A stretch of 64,000 nt of DNA from Litomosoides sigmodontis. Its lineage: Eukaryota > Nematoda > Chromadorea > Rhabditida > Onchocercidae. Every line of letters starts with the position of its first letter. Position 1 is the first letter of the stretch. The stretch is from NCBI GenBank assembly GCA_963070105.1, contig OY718806.1, positions 10,380,190 through 10,444,189 of the forward strand, read 5' to 3'. Shown one piece after another: positions 1 to 11,658 of the stretch. A model generated the notes under the pieces. The model did not search any database. It was given only the letters and a program-made list of their open reading frames with translations, and was not told the DNA's origin. Made by a program: the position numbers and the translations under genes.

Positions 1-977
1 ATTTGGCGCGACGGACTACACAACGAGTATTGGTAAAGTTTTTACATACATATATATTTCCTGTTATAGCATGTTTGTAAAAGTTGTAGTTTACTTAGAG
101 TCTTCTTTTCTGACCTTAAAATTTTTGGTTTTAGACGTTTGGTCAGCGGGAACAGTGCTTGCTGAGCTTCTATTGGGACAACCAATTTTCCCTGGCGACT
201 CAGGTGTGGATCAACTTGTGGAAATCATCAAAGTGTTGGGTACACCCACACGTGATCAGATACAACAGATGAATCCAAATTATACTGATTTCAGATTCCC
301 GCAAATCAGAGCAAATCCTTGGCAACGCGTATGTTTGTTAGCTTGTAAATTTTAGTTGCGTATCATTCATTTTGATGTTATTGAAATTACATTATGGCGC
401 GGTGCTGCTACGTATTTTTATTCTTGTAAACTAAGAATGTAAAGGAATTGCAGGTGTTTCGTCCACGTACTCCCTCGGAGGCGGTTGATCTCGTTTCACG
501 TCTTTTGGAATATACGCCTAACGCTCGGTTGTCACCATTTCAAGCGTGTGCTCATACTTTTTTCGATGAGTTACGCCATCCTAATTGCAAACTGCCAAAT
601 GGGAGACCAGTACCACCAATTTTTGATTTCTCTGAACAAGAGTTGCGCATCGAACCGAATCTTAATGCTACTCTTTTACCTCAGAATTCTGCAAGAGGTC
701 TTTTATTTTATTCAGATTAGATTTATTCAGACTAAGTTTAGTTGTTTGAATGGCTGCTTAATATTAGAAAACAATCTTTGCTAATTCAGGAGCGGGATTT
801 TTTGTTTTAGGATTTTTGTTTTTTTTGCTAATAAAATTGTCTATTTTTTTAGGAACATCAGCAGCAGCAGTGGGCAGTTCATCATCATCACCAGTCGAAT
901 CATCGACGACAGCAGTAGGAGCTCCAAGTGATTCAGCTTCCGCTGTTAATACCGAGCCAACTTCAACAGACGCGTAA
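1..977 (+). CDS. gsk-3: Glycogen synthase kinase 3, C-terminal part (5' end outside window)
   Basis: Serine/threonine kinase of Wnt, insulin and cell-fate signalling. Four exons are visible: 1-32, 135-328, 454-697 and 853-977, with TAA at 975-977 and all phases consistent. The first encodes [10 protein letters not shown], directly after the kinase APE region. The second starts DVWSAG (kinase subdomain IX) and carries the GSK3 signature [19 protein letters not shown]. The third has [20 protein letters not shown] and FFDELRHPN, ending the kinase lobe. These blocks are nearly invariant from worms to human GSK3, so identity is firm. The tail after PQNSARG is a short Ser/Thr/Ala-rich sequence rich in SSSSS, unlike the vertebrate C-terminus. 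The N-lobe, the activation-loop Tyr and the start codon lie left of the window. The donor of the third exon (GTCTTT, 698) is weak but needed for the frame. Confidence 0.96.
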
Positions 978-3113
978 ACCTCATGTATTCTTGAAATTTT
1001 ATGGAAGAAAATAGTTGGAAAATGCTTGATATAATAATACAACCTCACCGTAGTGAAAACCTTGTTTATGAATTTTTGCAGAGGGTCTTATTGAAAATGA
1101 TAATTGCTAACTTCTCGAAATCTCTATCTGTCTGTCTCTCTCACTCCGTTTCATTTTTTTATTACTAACATCCTTTTTATGTACATATTGAAATGTTCTT
1201 ACTAAATTCAGCATTATTTCTTCAATATTGAATCTAATTCCTTTTCTCCAAGAACTTTTTCTTTATTTAAATTTTATGCGATTCCATGATTATATAATAT
1301 TACTACACTGACCTATGAATATTGTATCGTGAACAAATTAAGAATTTGTGATACAGAGACCCTTACGTGATTCTGGATTATTCCGGATTACAAGTGTGAT
1401 TTCTAATTATATTACCTTTTGGTAAGTTAATATTTTTTTAGACTTATATTGTGTGTGTGTGCACAATCGTAAAAAATCTTTTCAAAAACTAGGTTCGCAT
1501 TTGTGGAAAGCTTATTAATCTATTTAATAAGCTTTTTTTGACATCGTACAACTGTGCAGCTTTGTGCGATTCAGATGTTCTGATGATTTTAGAAAATGCC
1601 ATTTGGATGGTGATTACACTTCATCATCAGCATATGTTGACAATATTTCATATTTGTTCATTAAATACCGATATCTAAGAAATACGCTACACTATTCTAG
1701 AACATGTAGAATTAAGATAACTGGATTTGTTTTTTTATCTTCTTTTGCAACGCATAATGTCTTCATTGTTAGCAAATTTTTGTGACTATTACTCCGAAGG
1801 AATTGCAAAATTTTTGCAATTTTCACGGTGCATTTTCTGTATTTCAGTGAATTAATAATGTACATGCACTTATATATATATATGTAATGTAATTTTGAAT
1901 TTTGAAGGATTTGTTTTGTAGCTCACTTACGGTGCACACACATTGGAGTTAAGCAAGGTAACATTATAAAGTGCACAGAAATAAAATCATTTTTTTTCTT
2001 ATAACATGTAATATGAGATTGTCTTTTCCTTTGAAATAATTAAATTTGTGGTAGAAACATAATTTCTGGAATTGGTGATAATTATTATTGCTTTCTTTGT
2101 ACATATATCTTTTTCGTGCTATTAATCAAGTCATATTTTAAAATCTATCCCTTCGAGTAATAATTTCTATATCAAATAATAATTTCTATATTTGTATTGC
2201 GTGTTTGTGAATTATTTCATCCCTATTTTTTGTACTATCATTTTCCTATTTTTGTCGCATTTCATGTACAGATTGTGACCGACCTTTTCTGTATTCCTAA
2301 CAGCAATAGTAAATCATTTGGTCTAACAAGTTTAATCGTTTTTAGTTCAGCAGTCGAAATACTATTTGTATTGTGTGATGTATAGGAACCCAGTTATGAG
2401 TTACTTTTTATGTGGCAGATAAAGAGCACGATTGTCCATTTTGTGCATTATATATGTATTTTGGGGTGGAAGGGAGAGAGATGCGATCCTTTTATTCGTC
2501 GTTTCGTTGTTTCAATGTCCAACTTTCGATTGCAGTGATTCCATGCTGAGTAAGTACGTGTTCAGTGCTGGCTTGGGACTTAGTAATTATCAGCGTTTTT
2601 GAGCCGTAACTGAATTTCATCTACTGTTTGCCTGTTGATGAGTTCCTTTCCTCTTTTGTAAAGATCTGATTGTGGATGGAGTTTCGCTCTAGGTAGTTAA
2701 CCAATATGATCAATCCAAATTCAGTGCAGTAATAGATGCCTAGCTATAGAAAAACACGCATTAATAGCTGGCCGCAATTCTTTCCACAGCAGTCAGCATG
2801 TGTGATCTGTCTCTAGTCAGTACAAAGATAGGTTGAGGTTTCGAGATGTAAAGCTGTGGTTTCACTTGCAACTAGTTGTTCAGGAAATTTTTTTTTCTCC
2901 TGTCAAGAGAGCAAAGTGCAATTTTCACGAATCTTTAAATAGAACTGACGTATTTTTTAAAAATGCCTTCTCAGACGATTCTTTTAAATTGTATTTTCTC
3001 ATTAGCGAATAAAAAGCCAACGATATGAATTTAATATCGCAAATAAAAGTATTCTCGCACAGAAAATAGCGGACGCTCTTTGAAGGTGCTGAAATTGTGT
3101 AATTGACAAATTG
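978..3113. other. Convergent intergenic spacer, gsk-3 / MAM gene
   Basis: About 2.1 kb between the stop codons of two convergent genes. It holds the 3' ends of both. An AATAAA lies at 1979-1984 on the plus strand, but it is 1 kb from the gsk-3 stop and may not be the one used. I see no ORF with splice support here, only AT-rich sequence, a short GT run near 1451 and the inverted repeat listed separately. Confidence 0.6.
1507..1535. repeat. Perfect inverted repeat, 12-bp arms, 5-nt loop
   Basis: The arms 1507-1518 (AAAGCTTATTAA) and 1524-1535 are exact reverse complements around the loop TCTAT, and the right arm runs into a T tract. It lies about 530 bp downstream of the gsk-3 stop. No function can be assigned from sequence alone; a hairpin in the 3' UTR or chance in AT-rich DNA are both possible. 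Confidence 0.7.
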
Positions 3114-6100
3114 TTAGCAGACGGGGTCACTTCCATCCCGATTTCGACTTAATCGTAATGGAACGAAGCCGATATCGCCTTGAACTGGCCCATTGCTTTC
3201 TGATGAGACGTATATCTATGCAGATAAAATGAAATAAAATTCTTTAGAATTTATATTGAATTTAAAACAAATTTAAATTGGAGAAGTCTTTTTTTGCAAG
3301 GACTAAGTGTGATGAAATTATTGAGTTAACCTTGTATGTTCCAGCTGGCAGCTCGGCGCATCGAAAATTCCATCGTCTGCCTTTCTAAACAGGTTCTTAC
3401 TAAGAATTTCTGTTTGAAAGTGAAATTGACGGAGTTTTAGATCCTGTTAACTAAATATGATTTTTAGTTGCAAACGTAGACATAATGCTCCAAAATACCA
3501 TAAATCGATTTCAGTGAAGCAAAAAATGGGAAGTAATGTGCGTTCTGTCCAGTGCTATATACTACGCTTACTCTGGACATGTTTCACGCTGAATAAATTT
3601 TAAGCGAACAAGTTCTGTCTAATGCGTATTGATCACCTGTGAATGAACATCGCTGGATACATCAGTCCTTGAGTAAAAACATCCTTTGTTCAGTTCGTTA
3701 GTACACATTGTGAAGTGTGCTCCTTTAAGAGCGAAATATTCGTAGAAGCAGAAGTATATCGGTCGTTCCGAGCTTGAGATGCTTATCGACGGGCTGATAA
3801 TCCGACGGACAGAATTTTTGGAATTACCGCTGTAAGATGCTAGGAGAAATGAGTCAATTCCAACAGGTGGTGTTATAATGCTGGTCGACAGGTTTGAAAA
3901 GCCAGCAGTTCCTGTTGATGCCATCCATCCAGCAACGTCTTTTTGCCAACTACAGCTCTTCTCTGAAGATTTGTTACATTTGCACAAGCCCAGAAGTATA
4001 AGCTTGCGAAAAGTTACTGCGAACATTTGTGCATGTTCACGTCGCAACAAGCTATTCTACAAGAAGCTACAGTGCGCTCGCTAATTCAATATCTTATTGC
4101 ATTGCTTTTCATTAGAGATGATGAGCGATGATGCACATGACGTCGGAATATTTCAATTTACCGTGAAACATAAATATATTGCAGACAGTTTGTACATTCT
4201 GACCAGAGGCCACGTACCAAATTGCTATTTTATTTATTTGTTTTGATGAGCAAATATGAAAACAATTATCACGAAGAAAGTCTTACCAACAGAACTGCAG
4301 GATAGCTTTAGACACTGAATCATCAAAGAATCCGTTAGTGAAGGCGATGCAAGTTGCAACGCAGATGCTTGGCGCAGATCTGATATTTTCCGCTTATTAT
4401 CCACTTCTTCGATAAGACTGTCGGTGGAATCTTTGAAGTTGTGAGAAGGAAGCAGGCGTCTAGACTGTTGTCGCCTCAACTCATTAGAACGTTGGGTAGT
4501 AAATGATGTTTTTATGGTGCAATCTGGTACCAGATTACCGTCTACAATGATATCCTCCACGAATATAGCACCACCACGTTTACCAACAAAATTATCACCC
4601 AACAAAATAATCTGAAAGACAGTAACTTAGTGAAAACTTCAACTCATTCGTATTGTTACGGTCGCAAAACGCTTCACCTGTAGTTGTGATTGTCAACATG
4701 AGCCATTGTTTTAAATAACGTGCTTAATTCTTTTTCAGAAGATTTTTCGACATTTTTTTCATGCAATGATTGTCGCTCTTCAAAATGATCAGATGGAATT
4801 CCGGTGCGATTAAAATTTACCGCTGTGATTTTGTTAATTGAAAGAAAATTGGTCAATTTATTTATGATGTTTTTCTTTCCTTATTAGTGTGCTTCTTATC
4901 TATTTCCAATCTCTAAGGTTTAATTAAAAAAATTTCGTTGATGAATTTCATGAAACATCTTAACTTTGAAATATATGTGTGGTACGATTCACCACCTCTT
5001 TGGTCAGCCATAAAAGTAAAATGACACCTGGGCAGGTGCGGTAGGATCACGTGGTCCAGGTATATTCACAGTAACTGGTATGCCATTTTGTATGGGAAAC
5101 GGGCTGCAGTTCGAATAGAGTTGATCGGAATTTGTATTACGACTACAAATCTGCAAATTTGGTTGTTGTTCAAATGGTCCACCCAACGAGGATCGCCAGA
5201 CTGTAGCAGTGAGTCGAAGTGGTGATACAATACAAGGTAATAAATCGGAAACAAGTCGTCCAGCATCCCGCGCACTGCGACCACTAGATAGAAGTACCGC
5301 TGCTAATGCATCTAAAAGTTATTGAAATGATTCGTTGTATAAAAATTAAGGTGACTTAATTAGCTGATTGATGAAATAAAATGGTGGGGAAATGATGTAA
5401 ATTGACACTTTTGTAGTTTTCACGACACCAATACATAAATATGTTGAACAGGAAAGATGACAAAATTGTGAAAACTGTACGAATAGGACATTGCCAAGTA
5501 TTTTACTGTAAAAAGAGACTAGAATGATGCAACTGTCTAACCTGGAAGATGAGTTGTATGAAGTGCACTGACCCACGGTTCAGCCTCCGGTGTAGACACC
5601 AACACTTTCCAGTCCAGTTCATCTTCATTCGTGTTCGACCATCGACATTCACTTCCAAATCCATGACAATTCAAATCAGACGACTCCTGTACGACACCCA
5701 AATTTTCCTCGACACTCGATGCAGCGAGCAGCGATGGGTGTTCATCACTTACAATATTAAAATCAGTTGTGTCGGCATAAGATCGCGCACGACCCGCTTA
5801 AAGTTCAAATTTTAGCTTAAAATTTTGGACTTTCAAAATTTTTTTCTCATCTGAATGAATAAAAATTGAAGCGAAAGAATCACGAGTGACCTCGAAACCG
5901 AATGATTTAGCTAACTCTAAGAATCTGCACATTGCAAATATTAAATAATGCAGTGCTTAAAAAGTATGAATTATTGTAAATACCTGACAGAGCCATAGGA
6001 TAATGTGAATAACTTTCATAATAGAGTGGCGGAAAGCATCCATCACCTGAATGTTACAATCATTCATTTTTATGCTAATAAAACTTGATACTTCTATGGA

Positions 6101-7015
6101 AAAAGAAAATTTTCAAAGAAATTCCAAGATAAAAAGTATTTTGTAGGTTTCCTCCACAAAAATGCTGCCGATGATATCAATGAAAAAAATAAAATATCCT
6201 CAATTTAGCAATCATAAGCTACCTCCTACTGCCCGTCTTGAAAATAGTAGTTTAAACAAATACCTTTTCATCCACAAATTTTTAATATACAAACGGTCAT
6301 TAATGCTTATGGTTAAGAAGTGGTTTGTAATTAAAATGGATTAAAACTTCTATACGCTGGCAATTGAGATAGCCTATCATAAAAATCCTGGAAACACACC
6401 ACTCCCATTACGGTAATTATACATCTTATTTAATTTCTTATATTTTCCTGATAAGAAAACACTGTAAACTTTTGGATAACAAGCTAGAGGAATAAGGCCA
6501 AAGTAGTCCGAACTAATCCGATATGTAAAATCTGGCAATTTAAGATTACGGTTATGAAAAATACGATTTTGCAACGTCTTCCTTGTAACGTAGAATGGAA
6601 ACGGAACATTTTTATTCCTAGAAACTTTCGTAGATTACCGGTGTAACTATCACTGTAATCAATTTTAATAAGTATTTAGGAATTCAGATATACTGTTGAG
6701 AAATTCTGGTAATTAAATTGGCAGTATACAGCAAAAGGCTGTTTTTATAGCTGTGAAATTTAATGATTATCATCGCTCTAATCACTTCTATCATCATCAC
6801 TTTCCACTGTCATCATGTGTAAATTTACTACGATTAAAGTTATTTTCCTTTAAATAATTGAATTCTTCTGTTTTAAATTGATACCCACTTTACGGCAATT
6901 GTTTAAGTTTCAGATATATTATAAATGAAAGAAGTTGCTACTCACATAAGTGTAAGGAGGAATAAAAGTAGTAGAAGAAAAAGCAAGCGGTCACTGACAG
7001 GTGAAACATCGCCAT
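3114..7015 (-). CDS. Secreted protein with two MAM-like modules
   Basis: Probable extracellular adhesion or matrix protein of about 560 residues. Exons (minus): 7015-6946 (signal-peptide exon, MAMFHLSVTACFFFYYFYSS), about 6620-6412, 6046-5984, 5796-5542, 5311-5028, 4611-4287, 3962-3637, 3384-3331 and 3215-3114 (TAA). From 6412 onward all splice phases agree. Module A runs from SECRWSNTNEDELDW (5.6 kb) through LRLTATVWRS and PVTVNIPGPRDP to GGAIFVEDIIVDG (4.5 kb). Module B starts SCSWQKDVAGW and ends near CAELPAGTYK and GDIGFVPLRLSRN. The order C-x-W, buried Trp, then a Gly-rich F(V/I)D-type end is that of MAM domains, though divergent; the family call is by pattern memory. The junction from the signal exon to the next is unresolved: the best acceptor (TTTCTAG before 6617) is out of phase with the GTGAGT donor at 6945, so a small exon may be missing. 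Confidence 0.72.
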
Positions 7016-8998
7016 TTCGCGCAAACAGTATCAGTTCAGGAATTGAATCACATCCTGCGCCCTCCCGTACGCAATCCTCTATCGCATATCCATTAATTTC
7101 ATCTGCTTTCCCTTCTCCTCCTCTTACTTGTCAACTGTCCACCTGCGAAATGCTTAATCTTTCCAATTTCATTCAATCCCAAGCATTTAAACATTTCTCC
7201 GACCAGTTTTAGTTGAATTCAATGCTCGCCTACAATATCACTGCCATCCCTTCCCTCCTCTTCCTGCTCCTAACTTTCATCATCTGTCACCTTCCATCCC
7301 TGTCCCTTTTCCTCTCACTTCAGTTGGACTTTCGAATTTATTGGTCATCTGGTCACTAACTTTAAAATTTCTTCGTTAAACTTATTTGTCAACATTAAAT
7401 ACTTTGGACATGTCGAAAGACAGTTTTGTGATGCGCTAGATTTTCACTAGCAATTGTAACGAGACCTTGCCTACTTAGCGATCATTCATGATCTGAGGAT
7501 GAATAAAATCTGGAATTATAGGATGAATGGGATTCAGAATTTATGAGACTAGAATAATGCATCGTTATTCATGCCCTCGTATGAAAGAGGGAGGAGGCGA
7601 GGTTCAACAAAGAAGAGGTTGACCAGGTCCTCTTTTTCACATATTCAACACTGTCACGAAAGATCTCTCACTCCATTTCACTGACCATCACTGCTCGAGG
7701 CGAGGGGTTATCCAGTTAAAGCGATTAAGGCACTTCGATTTAATTCACGAAAAAAGAGCTTTTAATGATATCCTCCTCTTTAAAATTTTCACCAATTAGT
7801 CAGAAATTTCGGGCTTTTTTTACAGAAATTTGCCATGTTTTTGGGGCGAGGTGACAAAGGGATGAAACTCCAAACATATTCATGAATTGATGGCAAAATT
7901 TGAAACAAATGGCAATTATTATTATTTGTGCGAGAAAACTTAATCGAAGTGGGAATCTTCATAAATTAAAACATTGATAATGAACTCCATTCGACGCACG
8001 GAAATTTGTTTTCAGCATATATGTATGTTGCAGACTTATCGCAAATATTACAATTCTGAAGGTTATTTGGAAAAAGCGATTTATTAGCTTCCAGTAGATG
8101 ATAAAACAATGCTAAAGACGGGAAGGACAACTGCAACGTCACTAACACTTTAGCTAAAATTCCGTAAACTGAGTTATCGAATGGAATGTAATTGTAATAG
8201 ACATGCTTTTTTCGCTTCAAGCATTTCCAAAATACAATTGTAACAAAATACTGAAAATGCACTTTGTTGATTCCAGATCTGAATAACAGTGGCATATGGG
8301 TGGGAATGCATCAGGCACTGTTGGGCCTAACACTAACTCTGACTGTAAATCGTATAAAACTATTTCATTAATTATATAATCATAGAGATGAGGGGTGGAT
8401 ATGAAGTAAATTGCAATCTTTTTAAAACCATTTATCAAGTTGAGATCGGCCCTGGCAATTACAAGAAAAATAAATGAAAAACGGTGAAATGATGTTGGAC
8501 GGACTTAGATTGATGCATCTACTAAAGTGTCAAGTGTAGTTGAGAAAATAAAGTCTAAGGAAGCAAAGCAATACTAAACAAATAAGTATGTCATATGAAA
8601 GATTGACGAATGTATAAACCTGTGGCAGTACGCTTTGACAAATGGCATCCAGCAATTTAATTGAAATTCTTCTAAATTTAATCAAGCAGGCATACGAATC
8701 AAGCTTCCTACCAACCCGCAATAATTCCCTACCATTTCAATTCGATGAAGGAGGATATTAGGCATTTGTTTATTCCCTTATTCTCTTTAAAATAGATCAC
8801 TGCTGCTACTATTCCTTTTCCCGTTCCATCCTCTCTACTCAGTAGAAAAACCAGAAAAATTATCAAAATTTACTGAAAAGTTCGAATTTGAATTATTCAA
8901 CCATACATTAATTATAATGAATTAATTTTTCACATACATCTGTGGAATTTCTATTAAACTAAAATATTTTTCCATTCATTAAACTGTCAAAAATTAGT
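7016..8998. other. Intergenic spacer between MAM and EGF genes
   Basis: About 2 kb separating two same-strand genes. It should contain the MAM gene promoter (near 7.0-7.6 kb) and the EGF gene 3' end (towards 8.8 kb; a minus-strand AATAAA sits at 8769-8774). Minus-strand open frames near 8.2-8.7 kb have no coherent splice phases and resemble no family I know, so I left them out. Confidence 0.5.
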
Positions 8999-11198
8999 TT
9001 ACAATCGAAGCAAGCAAAAACATAGAAATGCTAGGAATGTGATAGCCGGCGAGAACCAAGTGCTTGTCGCGCCACATCTGAAACTGTTGAATTAATATTT
9101 CTGATATGAACACAATTTTTCGGGTTTCGCTCTGTTCCCAAATTAGACAATTATCAGTAATGCTAATTACTTACGTCTGATCGGCAGGACATTTCTTCTC
9201 ACAAATTTCTCCATAAAACGATTCCTTACAGTTGCACCTGCAAGCAGAAACAATCAGTTCCTCAATAAAAAAATTTCAAAAAAGCAATTGGAGCAGTCTA
9301 CATTTAGCATCAATTTATGGACGATCAGTTAATCAATAATTAAAATCATAGCGATTAAATTTGGCATGTCACATATCTTTTTCAAATATTTTTCCATGTA
9401 TCACATCAACAGCCTCCCTGGGAAATGCTAAAATGGTACATAAAAGGATGGATCGCAAGTGTCGCATTCTCCCTTCACAATTGCAACGAATACATGAGCG
9501 ATCCAGGTGACAATGCCTCCAAAAAGCGAGAGGAAATCGGTATTGCAGTCTGGTAATTATCAAGTAATTTTAAAAAAAATGAAAAAAGATATAAGTAATG
9601 AGCACCTTCCTTCAACGATTTCACCATCATTTTTACATTTGATGATCTTATCACAGTTATCACCCTCATATTCATCAGCACAACGACATCTGTCACCCGC
9701 ATTGCGCCATCTCTTTTCGTGCTCTAAAAATGTTCACCATAACTTCATCCCATCGTTAATATGATGGACAGTCATTTTTTCAATTTTTTCCCATCTCTCC
9801 CCTCCTTCTCTCTCTCCCGCCCTCTCTGTCTCTGTCTCTCTCTCTCTCTCTCTCTGTTCCGTCTCACTAACAGACGACCTAAATGGAACATAAATTGAAT
9901 GAACTGCTAAATAATGTGGGAAAATGGGACAGGCAATATTCAGCGTACCTTTTGCGGCCATTCGCCAACACGCAAGCCGTTCGCAGTTTCGACCGTCCCA
10001 CGGAGCCTGACAAATGCACTCGATCTGTTTTGAGCCAATAGCGATCGTCCCATTATGTTGGCATGAATTCGGCGTGCACCTAAACGTTCACTTTACTTTT
10101 TATTCCGAAGCTGATGGTGTCGTGTCCTCATGAGACAACGTGGCTCCCTCCAGTCCAGTCGCTTCATTAATTGTAAGCTGCTCGCTTTGCTTCCAATCAC
10201 GCACGTATGGATAAATCCAGTCAAAGATCTCTTTCAAACAACTAATGTGTGCAAACAGTCTATCATCAGAAAGAGAATTCTCTGTGAATTTTTATTGCCT
10301 ACATACATATACATGACAATTTTGTTCTGTGATATCAGCAACTACCTTTCTAATCTAAAATGTGGGAATTCTGAGGGGTACGAGAAAATGAATTTTCCCT
10401 TGCAATACCACTTTCTGAAATCCCTATTAGCTTAATTAGCTGACAGTACCACAAGTGCTCCTAAAATTACTCGGATTATCAAGCGATCAAACGAATATGA
10501 GATGATTTGCAGATAACATTAGCAATGTGTGCAAAAGCAGAACTTACACGCTGTTGTATAGGGAAAAGCCTGCAGGGCATCCGTAGTATTCGTTACAAAT
10601 TGGCCCCTTCCATCCAGGCTTGCATTCGCATTTGTTATTTTTCACTCTTCCATGCACTAAACATGAAATGTGGGGTCTTTGCATGGTTTGCATATTTTCA
10701 GAATTTCAAAATTTCCGATGTGAATTCCTTTGTAATGCTACGTGAGAGTTGACATACCACGTTTGAAACACACTCCAAGTATTATAAAATTTATAATACT
10801 TGGAATACATCTCCCAACAACATGCAGTTACCTTTATATATATACATACACTTTTTTGAATTCCTCAATTGAACCAAGTTGTATTAATTACTTGCTTTTA
10901 GTAAACAAACTATTTGATGGTTAAAGAACTCACTCCTCAGGGTGCGACATTTAATTTCTTCATATTCGGAGCTGAACTCTTCATCACCACTTTTAGCTTC
11001 TGAATATTTGTCACATTTTTCCAGACTTCCATCTACGATTCCATATCCGTAGTAGGAATCCAAACTACATCCTTGCGGTATGACATGAAGTGGGATTAAA
11101 TTCACGTACGCATCGTCTTTATCTTTATGTCGTCGTTGGCATATGATAACTGGGGCTACCAGTATGCACATTGATAAGTGTATCGCTCTAAATTTCAT
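8999..11198 (-). CDS. Small EGF-repeat surface or secreted protein
   Basis: Complete 254-residue protein in six exons (minus): 11198-10934, 10656-10548, 10079-9949, 9723-9606, 9237-9175 and 9077-8999 (TAA). All phases match. ATG at 11198 opens a signal peptide ([20 protein letters not shown]). An acidic stretch follows, then about four EGF-like units whose cysteines pair in the usual C-x-C...G-x-x-C way: C98-E-C100...C109, C146-I-C148...C157, C181-R-C183...C192 and C209-N-C211...C220. The last residues ([14 protein letters not shown]) are hydrophobic with almost nothing after them, as in GPI-anchor signals; a truncated membrane anchor is the alternative. An open frame at 9370-9530 looked like an extra exon, but skipping it gives a perfect EGF unit. 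No kinase or protease domain is present. I do not recognise a named orthologue. Confidence 0.8.
9789..9856. repeat. CT-rich microsatellite
   Basis: Pyrimidine tract dominated by CT dinucleotides with CCT interruptions, inside an intron of the EGF-repeat gene. Similar tracts occur at 14447-14499 and 18641-18695. Confidence 0.9.
10774..10804. repeat. Perfect palindrome, 15-bp arms, 1-nt centre
   Basis: The arms TCCAAGTATTATAAA (10774-10788) and its exact reverse complement (10790-10804) flank a single A. It sits in the first intron of the EGF-repeat gene, about 130 bp downstream of the exon 1 donor in transcript direction. It would fold as an almost loopless hairpin or extrude as a cruciform; function unknown. 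Confidence 0.85.
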
Positions 11199-11617
11199 TA
11201 CTGAAACAAAAAAATATTTGTAAGTATTTGGCAGAAAAAAAAATAACTAAATAATCGTATGATATAGAGCTCAGGTACGAGTGAAATGAAAGGCAATTTT
11301 ATGATGGATGTAAATTCTTATCGACCGATCTATCTCCGTTACAATGGAAGGTATGAAATCGAAAAGTCTATCTCTTAACACAAATTACATGGCTGTTGCT
11401 ACCTACGGAAGTCACATTATCAATGATGGCTTTATCATATGGATAAAAAAACAAAACAAAATGAAATGTTCAATTAATGTGATACTTTTTATATGTACGA
11501 GAAATGGAAGCTTAAAATTAAAACAATATATGCGACTCCCTTTCTCTTTCACAAATTTGCAGACCTAAGGCCATGGATGAAAAGGATAAGATTAAAAGGA
11601 CAAATTTCAAGAAAAAA

Positions 11618-11618
<1 letters not shown>

Positions 11619-11655
<37 letters not shown>
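11619..11655. repeat. (TA)18 microsatellite
   Basis: Uninterrupted TA run of 37 bp, preceded by an A tract and G, upstream of the EGF-repeat gene start. Likely length-polymorphic. Confidence 0.95.

Positions 11656-11658
<3 letters not shown>

Noticed and set aside
3567..3583. Possible 17-nt micro-exon (RETCP) in the MAM gene
   Set aside because: Direct joining of 3637 to 3384 is in phase and keeps the MAM-like WNFRCAELPAGTYK; the micro-exon shifts that exon to a poorer frame.
7966..8721. Minus-strand open frames between the EGF and MAM genes
   Set aside because: No consistent splice phases, no domain, and both neighbouring genes are complete without them.
9370..9530. Minus-strand open frame with [15 protein letters not shown], first taken as an EGF exon
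   Set aside because: Skipping it joins 9606 to 9237 in phase and gives a perfect EGF unit (C-K-N-D-G...C-N-C...C); including it leaves no usable donor.
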